Source: Mangrovibacterium marinum (GTDB lineage Bacteria > Bacteroidota > Bacteroidia > Bacteroidales > Prolixibacteraceae). Taken from it: 64,000 bases of DNA. The translations under genes and the position numbers were made by a program. Below the pieces are notes generated by a model. It was not told the DNA's origin and made no database searches. It was given only the letters and a program-made list of their open reading frames with translations. The stretch is taken from assembly GCF_003046625.1 (NCBI RefSeq), contig NZ_QAAD01000005.1, positions 62,001 to 126,000 of the forward strand, given 5' to 3'. The number at the start of each line of letters is the position of its first letter. Within the stretch, counting starts at the first letter, position 1. Shown here piece after piece: positions 26,263 through 35,462 of the stretch.

Positions 26263-28779
26263 ATGCAGACACTCAATCAAATTCAATTTATTTTGACGTT
26301 TAACACCAAAGATATCGATCTGCCTGTTGTGGCGATCCTCGACGAGATTCGCGAGAAGCTGTACACCGAAAACACCTTGATTGTTAATGCTCCCCCGGGG
26401 GCGGGAAAGAGTACCCTGGTACCGCTCGATTTGTTGCAATTGAAGGCCTTGGACGGGCAGAAAATCATTATGCTGGAGCCCCGGCGGCTGGCAGCCCGCA
26501 GTATTGCCGAACGTATGGCCTCGCTGCTGGGTGAAGAAGTGGGGCAGACCGTGGGCTACCGCATTCGTTTTGAGAACCGCGTTGGGAAAAACACGCGTAT
26601 TGAAGTGGTCACCGAAGGAATTCTGACGCGCATGCTCCACAGCGATAACTCGCTGGAAGGTGTTGGCGCCGTCATTTTCGATGAATTTCACGAGCGCAGC
26701 ATTTTTGCAGATGTGGCACTGGCTCTTTGTCGGGAAGCACAGCAAATCCTGCGTCCCGATTTGCGCATTGTGGTGATGTCGGCTACGCTGAATTTGCCGC
26801 AGTTGTCGGAACTTCTGCAGGCATCGGTTGTACAAAGTCAGGGACGGCAGTTTCCGGTCGAGCTGATTTACACCGGTGAAAGCGACCTGCGCATGCTGCC
26901 CGAGCTGGCGGCTCAAACAATATTGAAAGCTGTCCGCAATCAGGAGGGCGATATTCTGACCTTCCTTCCGGGCGAAGCGGAAATCCGGAAATGTGAAACT
27001 TTACTCAAGGAGGCAAAGCTTCCTGTAGAGATTCATCCCCTGTACGGAATGCTTCCGAAAAACAAACAATTGGCGGCTATATTCCCCAGTTCACGGGGTG
27101 TTCGCAAAGTAATACTGGCGACGTCAATCGCTGAGACCAGCTTGACCATCGAAGGCGTGAAGGTGGTTGTCGACTGTGGTTATTCGCGCACCTCACGCTT
27201 CGATCCGCGTTCTGGATTGTCTCGTCTGGAGACGGTCAGTATCTCGAAAGATTCGGCCGATCAGCGTGCCGGACGAGCCGGCCGGCTCGGACCGGGCGTC
27301 TGTTATCGGATGTGGTCGAAAGCATCGCACGAGCAGCTGGCTGAGCACCGTACGCCCGAAATTATGGAGGCCGATTTGGCTGATCTGCTGCTCGACCTGG
27401 CACAGTGGGGAATTAGCGACCCTAATCAGCTCTCGTGGTTGAGCCCGCCGCCCCGAGGAGCCATCGCGCAAGCTTCGGAGCTTTTACACAGCCTCGATGC
27501 CCTCGAAAATGGTAAAATAACGGCCCTTGGAAAAGAGTTACATCGCCTGCCCTGTCATCCGCGTATAGCGCACATGCTGGTGATGGCTAAAAAGGAAGGT
27601 AACCTCGCTCTGGCCACCGATTTGGCTGCCCTGCTGGAAGAACGCGATCCGCTGGGGCGCGATGCCGGAATTGATATCAATCTTCGGATTGAAGCGCTGC
27701 GCAAACAACGGAGCGACAATCGTCTGTCGAAAAAGATGAAGCGGATTGACAAGGTTGCTGAATCGTACCGGCAAATCATCGGCTGTAAAGTTAGCAACGA
27801 TCCGGTTGATCCTTACGAAACGGGCTTGCTGCTAGTCTATGCTTATCCAGAGCGCATTGCCTGTGCCCGGGTGGGAAATAACGCACAATTTCAGCTGGCC
27901 AACGGCAGCATCGCCATGGCCGGGCATAAAGATGATTTGGCCTACGAATCGTGGCTGGCTGTTGCGCACTTGAATGCCCGCGAGGGGATGGGGACAATTT
28001 TCCTGGCATCGCCCCTAAATCCTACCGATCTGGCCCCCTTGGTGAAGAACCGGGAAGTGATTAACTGGGACAGCAAAAGGGGAACAATCAATGCGGTTGC
28101 CGAGCTGCGCATAGGCAGCATTGTACTACAATCGAAACCCTTGCCCGATCCGGATCCGGAATTGCTGCAACAGGCTATTTCCGATGCTATCAAAAAGGAC
28201 GGCGAACATCTGCTGAATTTCAACGACGAAGTTACCCAGTGGCAAAACCGGGTGCTAAGCCTGCGCAAATGGAATCCCGGGCAAGGCTGGCCCGATGTTT
28301 CAACACAGGAATTACTGCATACAAACGGGGAGTGGTTGGCGCCATACCTGCAAAATATACGCAAGGCCGACGATCTGAAGAAGATTGATCTGTTGAATGT
28401 CCTTCAATATAGTTTAAGCCCCGAATTGCAAAGCGCCTTAAACGAACTGGCTCCGGCACGCATTAAAGTGCCAAGCGGATCGGCCATTAAATTGCAGTAT
28501 CAGCCCAACGGAGCACCGCCAGTGTTGGCCGTGCGCTTGCAGGAGGTGTTTGGCCTCGCCGATACCCCAAAATTGAACGGCGGAAAGCTCGGGGTGTTGA
28601 TGCATCTGCTGTCGCCCGGATTCAAGCCCGTGCAGGTGACATCGGATCTTCGCAGCTTTTGGGACAATACGTATTTTGAAGTGAAGAAGGAACTGAAGCG
28701 CCGCTATCCCAAACATGCCTGGCCTGATGATCCCTGGACCGAACAGGCCGTGCGTGGTGTAAAAAGAAAAGAAAAATGA
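26263..28779 (+). CDS. hrpB: ATP-dependent helicase HrpB
   Basis: An 838-residue DEAH/RHA-type helicase. Walker A is NAPPGAGKST, motif Ia MLEPRRLAARS, motif II DEFHERS (DEFH instead of DEAH, usual for HrpB), motif III VMSATLN, motif V ATSIAETSLTIEGV and motif VI QRAGRAGRLGPG. The C-terminal HrpB region (LLSPGFKPVQVTSDLRSFW, KKELKRRYPKHAWPDDPW) is complete. Its physiological RNA or RNP substrate is not established. The frame is open from 26188, but a promoter overlaps that extension, so ATG 26263 is preferred. It overlaps the following DUF2293 gene by 4 bp. Confidence 0.94.
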   Translation: MQTLNQIQFILTFNTKDIDLPVVAILDEIREKLYTENTLIVNAPPGAGKSTLVPLDLLQLKALDGQKIIMLEPRRLAARSIAERMASLLGEEVGQTVGYRIRFENRVGKNTRIEVVTEGILTRMLHSDNSLEGVGAVIFDEFHERSIFADVALALCREAQQILRPDLRIVVMSATLNLPQLSELLQASVVQSQGRQFPVELIYTGESDLRMLPELAAQTILKAVRNQEGDILTFLPGEAEIRKCETLLKEAKLPVEIHPLYGMLPKNKQLAAIFPSSRGVRKVILATSIAETSLTIEGVKVVVDCGYSRTSRFDPRSGLSRLETVSISKDSADQRAGRAGRLGPGVCYRMWSKASHEQLAEHRTPEIMEADLADLLLDLAQWGISDPNQLSWLSPPPRGAIAQASELLHSLDALENGKITALGKELHRLPCHPRIAHMLVMAKKEGNLALATDLAALLEERDPLGRDAGIDINLRIEALRKQRSDNRLSKKMKRIDKVAESYRQIIGCKVSNDPVDPYETGLLLVYAYPERIACARVGNNAQFQLANGSIAMAGHKDDLAYESWLAVAHLNAREGMGTIFLASPLNPTDLAPLVKNREVINWDSKRGTINAVAELRIGSIVLQSKPLPDPDPELLQQAISDAIKKDGEHLLNFNDEVTQWQNRVLSLRKWNPGQGWPDVSTQELLHTNGEWLAPYLQNIRKADDLKKIDLLNVLQYSLSPELQSALNELAPARIKVPSGSAIKLQYQPNGAPPVLAVRLQEVFGLADTPKLNGGKLGVLMHLLSPGFKPVQVTSDLRSFWDNTYFEVKKELKRRYPKHAWPDDPWTEQAVRGVKRKEK

Positions 28780-29489
28780 TTCGAAAAGACGAGCTCATAC
28801 AAATCGTAAGCCCCGGTAAAAAAGGGCAGCTGCTAAACGAATATGGTATGCCGGTAACACCGCCTTCCGGCTGGAGCTTTTTGCCGGCAGGCGATTCAGG
28901 AATAACCCGTAAAGTAACGGCACAGGGTAAATACTGGCGTGTGCAATATAAAAAGGGGCGCAAAACAATCTCGAAAGGCGTTTGGGCGCCCGCGGAGACC
29001 ATTGTGCAGGCACAGCAAACTGTTGCAGCTGTCCGCAAAACCGACGGTTACCAGCGCAAACGGGCGGCCGACCTAAAGCGTCGCGAACAAAAGCAGGAAC
29101 AGTACGAAGACGATTTTTTAAACGCCGTTATCCGGTACCTGAACTTTCATGATCGCTATGATGATTTGGCAGAACGCATGGCCATGGCAATTACCGAACA
29201 TGCTGTGCCGGTTGGTAGCGGAACCGTTGCGCGCACGCAAATGATTCCGCTGGAAGAGCGGGCAGCCAAAGCTGTTATTGCCTGGATGCGCCATCAAACT
29301 ACGGCGTACGAAAAAATGAGAATTGCTCGTGTAAAAGGCGAACGACGGGCTGTTCGCAGGGAATTGGCGCAGCAGTCGGTGCGGTTATTGCATGGCTACC
29401 GAACAGGTCAGCCGGTGCCTGACAATTGTCCTTTGCGATGCGCCATCGAACAAGCTAATAATCTGCAAAACCAGCAATCCAATGAATAA
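28776..29489 (+). CDS. DUF2293 domain protein
   Basis: A 237-residue basic protein. The C-terminal half matches DUF2293, with FLNAVIRYLNFHDRYDDLAERMA, ITEHAVPVGSGTVARTQMIPLEERAAKAVIAWMRHQTTAYE and a basic tail with GERRAVRRELAQQS. The N-terminal part, GWSFLPAGDSGITRKVTAQGKYWRVQYKKGRK, looks like a small beta module. Its high Arg/Lys content and coupling to hrpB (ATGA overlap) suggest nucleic-acid or ribosome-related work, an inference only. It overlaps the next gene by 8 bp. Confidence 0.85.
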   Translation: MIRKDELIQIVSPGKKGQLLNEYGMPVTPPSGWSFLPAGDSGITRKVTAQGKYWRVQYKKGRKTISKGVWAPAETIVQAQQTVAAVRKTDGYQRKRAADLKRREQKQEQYEDDFLNAVIRYLNFHDRYDDLAERMAMAITEHAVPVGSGTVARTQMIPLEERAAKAVIAWMRHQTTAYEKMRIARVKGERRAVRRELAQQSVRLLHGYRTGQPVPDNCPLRCAIEQANNLQNQQSNE

Positions 29490-29877
29490 TTTATGTCCTT
29501 GCGGCTCTCAGCGAGCAAAAAACGAATGCTGTATCTCAATCATTTCAGGCAAACGCGACGCCGAGACGGCTCTGGAGCTGATGCGTTCGCGCTACACCGC
29601 TTTTACGATGGCCGATGGTGCCTATCTGATGCGCAGTCATCACAGCCAAACCCGCCCGGTAAAAGAGCGCAAAAGCATCGAAGCCTGGGCAAAGTCGGTA
29701 CAATGGATGGGCTTGGTAATTTCAGGCACACAAGGCGGCGAAGCCCCCGACAGCGCTGGTTATGTCGAGTTTCGGGCCTTGTACCTGGAAGCGGGAAAAA
29801 TGCAGGAAATTCACGAAAATTCGCTCTTTAAGCGGGAACAAGGGAAGTGGGTGTACCACTCCGGAAATCACCGATGA
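29482..29877 (+). CDS. YchJ-family SEC-C motif protein
   Basis: A 131-residue protein of the UPF0225/YchJ family. An N-terminal zinc-binding SEC-C motif CPCGSQRAKNECC is followed by an NTF2-like fold with ELMRSRYTAFTMADGAYLMRSHH, VQWMGLVI and the C-terminal ENSLFKREQGKWVYHSGN. The frame extends upstream to 29392 inside the DUF2293 gene, but ATG 29482 starts directly at the SEC-C motif and overlaps the previous gene by 8 bp. Third member of the coupled hrpB operon; function unknown. Confidence 0.9.
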   Translation: MNNLCPCGSQRAKNECCISIISGKRDAETALELMRSRYTAFTMADGAYLMRSHHSQTRPVKERKSIEAWAKSVQWMGLVISGTQGGEAPDSAGYVEFRALYLEAGKMQEIHENSLFKREQGKWVYHSGNHR

Positions 29878-30092
29878 GCGGGCTGTTTGTGGGCACACTG
29901 TCTTTTATTCAGTGCGCGTACATAAAATTTATTAATTTGTAACTTATTATGTGGCCTTAGGGCTTGCTAATGAGTGTTTTGTTTGATAAAAAGCTATTTG
30001 TCCTTCATCTGTGTTTGTATTATAATGGAACGCTGAGCGATTTTTTGCCGTAAATATGTTTAGGCTAAACAGAAACACTAAACGGCAAGAAT

Positions 30093-30872
30093 ATGAAAAT
30101 CCTCAGAACCAATGAGTCCCTGAATAATTTCTTTTCCGAAATTGGCGGTTTGGTTCTGTTTGCCCGCAATGTAGGGCAGCAGTTTTTCCGGGCACCGTTC
30201 GAGTATCGCGAGTTGGTCAAGCAAGGTTATTTTATCGGTGTCAAAACGCTTCCTTTAGTGGCCATTACTGCCTTCATAATGGGTATGGTACTTACCTTGC
30301 AGTCGCGCCCGGTGCTGATGGATTTTGGCGCAGGGGCCCTTTTGCCGGGGATGGTTTCCGTCTCCTTTATTCGCGAGATCGGGCCGGTGATTACAGCGCT
30401 GCTTTGTGCCGGTAAGATTAGCTCGGGCATTGGTGCCGAGCTGGGGGCCATGAAAGTTACCGAGCAGTTGGATGCCATGGAAGTTTCCGGCACTAAACCC
30501 CTGAACTTTGTGGTAGCCACCCGGGTAATTGCAACCACTTGCCTGGTGCCCATCCTGGCGTTTATCGCCGATGCAATTGGTATGCTCGGTTCTTATTTGT
30601 CCATCAACATGTACGAGCCCATGTCTGTTGTGTTGTTCTTCTCGCAAGCCTTCGATTCGCTTCGGTTTTACGATATTATTCCGGCAACAATCAAAACCTT
30701 TTTCTTTGGTTTTTTCATTGGTCTTATTGGCTCATACAAGGGCTACACCACGGGGCAGGGAACCGAAGCGGTGGGCATGTCGGCCAATGCGGCCGTCGTT
30801 AGTTCGTCGCTGGCAATTTTTCTGATAGATTTGATTGCCGTGCAGCTTTCAAATCTGATTTATGGTATTTAA
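30093..30872 (+). CDS. mlaE: MlaE-type ABC transporter permease
   Basis: A 259-residue inner-membrane permease of the MlaE/YrbE family, part of an ABC system that moves phospholipids between the inner and outer membranes. Family signs: GVKTLPLVAITAFIMGMVLTLQ, FIREIGPVITALLCAGKISSGIGAELGAMKVTEQLDAMEV, the cytoplasmic coupling element with the typical E-GAM-VTEQ-DA pattern, and GSYKGYTTGQGTEAVG near the C-terminus. It starts the mlaE-mlaF-mlaD operon, 6 bp before mlaF. Confidence 0.94.
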   Translation: MKILRTNESLNNFFSEIGGLVLFARNVGQQFFRAPFEYRELVKQGYFIGVKTLPLVAITAFIMGMVLTLQSRPVLMDFGAGALLPGMVSVSFIREIGPVITALLCAGKISSGIGAELGAMKVTEQLDAMEVSGTKPLNFVVATRVIATTCLVPILAFIADAIGMLGSYLSINMYEPMSVVLFFSQAFDSLRFYDIIPATIKTFFFGFFIGLIGSYKGYTTGQGTEAVGMSANAAVVSSSLAIFLIDLIAVQLSNLIYGI

Positions 30873-30878
30873 TCCGAT

Positions 30879-31613
30879 ATGGCAATGGAACCGGTTATTG
30901 AAGTCAGACATTTGGTAAAAACATTTCGCACCACACGGGTGCTCGATGATATTAGCCTGAAGCTCGAAAAAGGAATGAATATGGCTATTTTGGGCAAGTC
31001 AGGAGTGGGTAAATCCGTGCTGGCCAAGTGTATTGTCCGCCTGATTGATCCGGATGAAGGTGAAATTCGGGTACTGGGCCAAAATATGCTTGAGCTGGAC
31101 GCTATGGAGCTGGACGAGGTGCGCAAACGCATCGGTTATATCTTCCAGGGAGGGGCGCTCTATGATTCCATGACGGTTCAGGAGAATCTGGAGTTTCAGG
31201 TACGGCGCACCAAGGAGGAGATGAGCCAGGCCGATTTAGATGCGCTGGTTGAGGAATCGTTGCGCAATGTGGGCTTGCTCGAAGCCATTCATAAAATGCC
31301 TGCGGAGCTGTCGGGCGGCATGAAGAAGAGGGTTGCGGTAGCTCGAACCCTGATTTTTAAGCCCGAGATTATTGTTTACGATGAACCGACTACGGGGCTT
31401 GATCCGGTTACTGCCGGAGAAATTAGTGAGTTAATTTTGAATGTTCAGGAGAAATACAACACTTCGTCGCTGATCATTACGCACGATATGAAATGCGTAA
31501 AAATGACAGCTAACCATCTGAAAATTATTGCCAATGGTCGTTTCTATACCCAGGGGAGCTGGGCTGATCTGTACCAAAGTACCGATCCCGAGATCCGGGG
31601 CTATTTTCACTAA
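30879..31613 (+). CDS. mlaF: MlaF-type ABC transporter ATPase
   Basis: A 244-residue ATPase of the lipid transport complex. Walker A reads GKSGVGKSV, with V where T/S is usual and seen in many MlaF proteins; the Q-loop is IGYIFQGGALYDSMTV; the signature is LSGGMKKRVAVARTL; Walker B is IIVYDEPTTGLDP; and the switch is LIITHDMKC. It is placed between the permease and MCE genes, in the order usual for Bacteroidota. Confidence 0.95.
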   Translation: MAMEPVIEVRHLVKTFRTTRVLDDISLKLEKGMNMAILGKSGVGKSVLAKCIVRLIDPDEGEIRVLGQNMLELDAMELDEVRKRIGYIFQGGALYDSMTVQENLEFQVRRTKEEMSQADLDALVEESLRNVGLLEAIHKMPAELSGGMKKRVAVARTLIFKPEIIVYDEPTTGLDPVTAGEISELILNVQEKYNTSSLIITHDMKCVKMTANHLKIIANGRFYTQGSWADLYQSTDPEIRGYFH

Positions 31614-31627
31614 TAAAAAACTCGCTC

Positions 31628-32575
31628 ATGATGAACGCAAAACATAAAACAACCAAATTGGGATTACTGGTCAGCAGTGGATTGCTGATTTTTGTGATGG
31701 CCATTTACTACCTGGGGGTTAAGCAAAACCTGTTTACCGACAAAATTACGGTCACAAGCTACCTGCACGACGCTGCAGGATTGATTGAGGGCAACAAAAT
31801 ACGCTATGCGGGGGTCAATGTCGGAACGGTTTCGGGAGTGCGGATCGTAACTGATACCACGGTGTTGGTGACCATGTCGATTGATAAGAAAGTGCGGGAG
31901 TTTATTCGCAAGGATTCGAAGGTGGAGATTGGCCAGGAGGGGATCATGGGAAGCAAACTGTTGTTGATTCATCCGGGTACTCCGGAATCGGGGCAGATTG
32001 AGGAAAACGATGTGCTGGTTTCCATGCGGGCCCTCACGATTGATGATTTATTGCAGGATGCTAAAAAGGTGATTGAAAATACCCGCATTGTGTCGGAAAA
32101 CCTGACCGAAATTACCGAGAAAATTAATACCGGGGATGGCGATCTGGCCATTTTGCTGAATCAGAATCCGGTTACCCCGCAAATTAAAGCCGTGAGCGAG
32201 CAGCTGATTGTGGTCGCGAAAAGTGCCGACGAGCTTATCCGCAAGGCTGCCAACGGTAATGGCGACCTGGGACGCTTGTTGAACGACAGCCTGATTACAA
32301 CCAATGCCGTGGAGCTGCTCGATAACTTTGACTCGGTAGCCCGGGAAGCCGCCAATCTGTTCTTAATGCTTCAGTTGTTTGCCGATAAGCTAAATACCGG
32401 CAATGGTATTGTTCAGGCTTTGGCCACCGATAGCACTGTCATTCTTCAAATTGATTCAACCATCGTCAATCTGAATGATGGCATCGACGAGATTGAAAAA
32501 GCAGCACAGGCCATTCGCGAGAGCTGGATCCTGAATGTTTTCCCCGGCCGCAAAAAGAAAAAGCAATACCCTTGA
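31628..32575 (+). CDS. mlaD: MlaD-type MCE domain protein
   Basis: A 315-residue membrane-anchored substrate-binding subunit. An N-terminal membrane span (LGLLVSSGLLIFVMAIYYLGV) is followed by a single MCE domain (about 38-115: VTSYLHDAAGLIEGNKIRYAGVNVGTVSGV; EIGQEGIMGSKLLLIHPGT) and then a long helical region ending in a basic tail RKKKKQYP. MCE domains form hexameric rings that bridge lipids across the periplasm. It follows mlaF by 14 bp. No MlaB or MlaC homologue is adjacent. Confidence 0.93.
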   Translation: MMNAKHKTTKLGLLVSSGLLIFVMAIYYLGVKQNLFTDKITVTSYLHDAAGLIEGNKIRYAGVNVGTVSGVRIVTDTTVLVTMSIDKKVREFIRKDSKVEIGQEGIMGSKLLLIHPGTPESGQIEENDVLVSMRALTIDDLLQDAKKVIENTRIVSENLTEITEKINTGDGDLAILLNQNPVTPQIKAVSEQLIVVAKSADELIRKAANGNGDLGRLLNDSLITTNAVELLDNFDSVAREAANLFLMLQLFADKLNTGNGIVQALATDSTVILQIDSTIVNLNDGIDEIEKAAQAIRESWILNVFPGRKKKKQYP

Positions 32576-32660
32576 CAAACCAACTTAGGGGCACCGGGAA
32601 ATAGCGGTCAATTTATTTGCTTTCGAAAACAACAAAATGATGTGATACCTGTTAAGTAGG

Positions 32661-34136
32661 ATGAAATTCACCCTTTCGGGCGTGAAAAAATCGCAAAAAA
32701 CCATTCAACCTATGGCGAAAACGTTAAGTACAAAAGAGAAGTCTGTACACATCAATATCGATTCAAATTATTACGGCTCTGTTGCCGAAATTGGCGGTGG
32801 ACAGGAAACCGCCCGTCATCTTTTTCAGGCAGGGGGAGCTTCCCAAACGGTTGCCAAAACCATTTCAGCCTACGACAAGAGCTTTAGCGACCATTTTTAT
32901 AACCAGGGGCAACCATCGCGTTATGTGGCCGAGGATCGGGTGAAAAAAATGGTGGATTATGAGTATCAGGAGTTGTTGAAGATACTGGACGATAAAATTG
33001 ATCAGAAGTTTTTTGCTTTCGCCAATACGGTTGAAACACTGAACTATACCAAAACCAACCAGGGGAATGGCTGGCTCGGAATAGCCATTGAAGGAACCGA
33101 TCGGTATAAGCCCAATAAACTATTTATTCATGTAAAACTGCACGAAAACGATACGCTGCTGCAGCAATATAGCTTGGGTACATTGGGCATCAATCTGATC
33201 CACGGTGCTTTGTTCGATTGGGAGGACCCGCGGAAAATCCTTCTCAAACTACTCGATAATCTGGGGGTTGAACGCGTTGAGGTTGATTATGTGTTTGTTG
33301 AAGGACCGGACTTGCAGTGGGTTGATAACCGTATTTTGAACCTGATGTTGGTGTCCAACAACATGACGCCGGCTATTATGTTTGATACTGATGGGAACGT
33401 TCAACAGCCGGGCGATATGTTGTATAAAAAGAATGTGTTGCTGATGCGCGGCTACTTTCGACCAGTGAATAAACTGGTGATTGAGTTTCTGGAGGAAAGC
33501 CTGCAGGTGTTTATGCGCGACGAAGATTACCGGCCGGACAATACCATTGCATTTTGTGAGATCTCGCTGAATAACCTGATGCACGACCGCAAGGTGGATG
33601 AGACTGACTTTCTGCAGCGGGTTGACTTGCTGAATATGGTTGGACAAAGTGTGATGGTTTCGAACTTTTCGCGCTATTTCGAGCTGGTGAATTATTTCGG
33701 GCAGTTTAAGATGATTAAGCTGCGGATTATCATGGGGATGCCAACATTCGACATGATCCTGGATGGCTCGCTGTACAGCGATTTGCGGGGAGGCTTGCTC
33801 GAATCGGTCGGTAAGCTGTTCCATGAAAATGTGAAACTCTATCTGTTCCCCTTTATCGATACCAAGAGTGGTGAGGTCGTTTATCCGGACGACGATCATT
33901 TTAGCGGTTCAAACAAGTTGCTGTGGCAATACCTGAATGAAACCAAGAAGATTTTAATCCTGAAAATTCAATCGGTCGACCTCATAAAGCAGACCTCGGA
34001 GCATCTGCGGGAACTGATTCGCAATGGCGATGAGCGGCTGGCCAACTTTTTGCCAGCCAGCGTATATGAGCAAATCAAAGAGCAGGAACTATTTGATTAT
34101 AACGACAACAATAAGCAACAACAGGATATGATCTGA
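32661..34136 (+). CDS. Conserved protein of unknown function downstream of mla genes
   Basis: A 491-residue soluble protein without signal peptide or membrane span that I do not recognise as a characterised family. Conserved-looking blocks are VHINIDSNYYGSVAEIGGGQE, SAYDKSFSDHFY, MVDYEYQELLKIL, FFAFANTVETLNY, GNGWLGIAIEG, HVKLHENDTLLQQYSLGTLGINLIHGA and LLDNLGVERVEVDYVFVEGPDL. These give it the look of a large alpha/beta enzyme or scaffold. Homologues are, from memory, sometimes annotated misleadingly as TonB receptors or nucleotidyltransferases; the sequence supports neither. ATG 32661 or ATG 32712 could be the start. It is 86 bp after mlaD on the same strand, so co-transcription is possible. 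Confidence 0.72.
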   Translation: MKFTLSGVKKSQKTIQPMAKTLSTKEKSVHINIDSNYYGSVAEIGGGQETARHLFQAGGASQTVAKTISAYDKSFSDHFYNQGQPSRYVAEDRVKKMVDYEYQELLKILDDKIDQKFFAFANTVETLNYTKTNQGNGWLGIAIEGTDRYKPNKLFIHVKLHENDTLLQQYSLGTLGINLIHGALFDWEDPRKILLKLLDNLGVERVEVDYVFVEGPDLQWVDNRILNLMLVSNNMTPAIMFDTDGNVQQPGDMLYKKNVLLMRGYFRPVNKLVIEFLEESLQVFMRDEDYRPDNTIAFCEISLNNLMHDRKVDETDFLQRVDLLNMVGQSVMVSNFSRYFELVNYFGQFKMIKLRIIMGMPTFDMILDGSLYSDLRGGLLESVGKLFHENVKLYLFPFIDTKSGEVVYPDDDHFSGSNKLLWQYLNETKKILILKIQSVDLIKQTSEHLRELIRNGDERLANFLPASVYEQIKEQELFDYNDNNKQQQDMI

Positions 34137-34161
34137 TGGCCTGGCTAATCCTTTTGCGATT

Positions 34162-35430
34162 CTACTTGACTTCCAGGCTACTTTGGCTTCGGATGTCTTT
34201 CAGAATCCACTCCAGCATCACATCACGGCCCGCTTTGTAGGCTTGCCATTCGTGCGGAATCATCACATCCGGCAGCAAGGCTTCATTTTCTTGCTGTTGT
34301 AACCGGAAGTGGCGTTTAGAGTAGGTGATGCGCACGTTCGAATGATCTAAGGTAAACTCGCCCAGGTCCTGGTATCCCGCCGGATTGGAACCCGTAGGCA
34401 TTCCGACGACTTTTGCATTAAGCAATTGCCGAAAAAGCGCGGCATTGCTCGCCGCAGCCGAGTAGGTGTATTGGTCGGTCAGCAGGTAAACACCATGATC
34501 CCAGTCGATAGGATCGGCCAGATTGAGCGCGTAGGCCAGGAAAAGCCCCACATATAAGTCGCCGCCGGTGTTCCCCCTCAGGTCAATGATTAGCTGCCGG
34601 AACTGATTCTGGTCAATTAGAGCGTAGAACTGTTCACCAACTTTTTGCATCGCCTCAAAATCGGGATATCCGCTGAAGTCGATGTACAGCGCTTTGGTGT
34701 CGCGAACTTGTGCCCAGGCAATTTTCTGGTCTACCCACTCAATCACAGGACCTAATTCAGGAATCCGGATTTTTAGTTCTTTAAAGTACGCTGCTGTAGT
34801 GTATTCCGACTGGTTAATTGCAGCTAATTCCCGGGTTGTTTTCGTCCCCGAATCGTCCGACACGGTAAAAGTAGCCTTCGTCGGGTTTTCAATGATGTGC
34901 AGATTATGCAGCAGCTCGCTGATGGGCAGATAATCGCCGATCCGGAATAACACGGAATAGGGGTTTTCAACAAACTGTACCAGCGGCGCCAGCTTTGCGG
35001 CTACTTCGTCAATCGGATGCCCATTGATGGCAACAAGCGTTTTGCCCAGTAAGTCCTCGTATTCGACGCTTGTTTTCACAATTCGCCATCCGTTGCTGAT
35101 GTTTCGCAGGCCAAGAGGAAAGTAATGCAGCCTTTCGTTTTGCAGCGAAACAGCCGTGTGTCCGTCTCCAATCTTACGGGTTAAGCGCATCAGATCAAGC
35201 TTGATTTGCCAGTCCGTTGTATGAGCAACGGCTTGCTGTATCGTTGCCAATTCTGCACTAAAATCACTTTTACCGATCCGATTGTAAAGGTTAATATGAT
35301 GCGTTTCCAACTGCCTTTGGTACTGCTCCAAGTCGGCTTGCCAGGCTTCGGTACGGTCTTGCCCGAGGCTGAAAAAAGGAATGCAGACTGATAAAAATAG
35401 CAACGATAAAAAACTGGAGGTAGATAGCAT
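34162..35430 (-). CDS. Exported S41 family peptidase
   Basis: A 422-residue tail-specific-protease-like enzyme with a signal peptide ending in FFSLGQ. The PDZ-like middle has LLGKTLVAINGHPIDEVAAKLAP. The protease core has LIIDLRGNTGGDLYVGLFLAYAL and a catalytic-serine region LLTDQYTYSAAASNAALFRQL, in which the serine of TYSAA takes the place of the usual T-x-SAAE. GEFTLDHSNVRITYSKRHFR completes the domain. The usual catalytic lysine is not evident, as in the C-terminal-processing-like subgroup. It lies 32 bp after the Pif1-like helicase gene on the same strand. Confidence 0.88.
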   Translation of the reverse strand: MLSTSSFLSLLFLSVCIPFFSLGQDRTEAWQADLEQYQRQLETHHINLYNRIGKSDFSAELATIQQAVAHTTDWQIKLDLMRLTRKIGDGHTAVSLQNERLHYFPLGLRNISNGWRIVKTSVEYEDLLGKTLVAINGHPIDEVAAKLAPLVQFVENPYSVLFRIGDYLPISELLHNLHIIENPTKATFTVSDDSGTKTTRELAAINQSEYTTAAYFKELKIRIPELGPVIEWVDQKIAWAQVRDTKALYIDFSGYPDFEAMQKVGEQFYALIDQNQFRQLIIDLRGNTGGDLYVGLFLAYALNLADPIDWDHGVYLLTDQYTYSAAASNAALFRQLLNAKVVGMPTGSNPAGYQDLGEFTLDHSNVRITYSKRHFRLQQQENEALLPDVMIPHEWQAYKAGRDVMLEWILKDIRSQSSLEVK

Positions 35431-35462
35431 GATCAGCTTGTAGTTTATTGTGTTAGTTGGTT

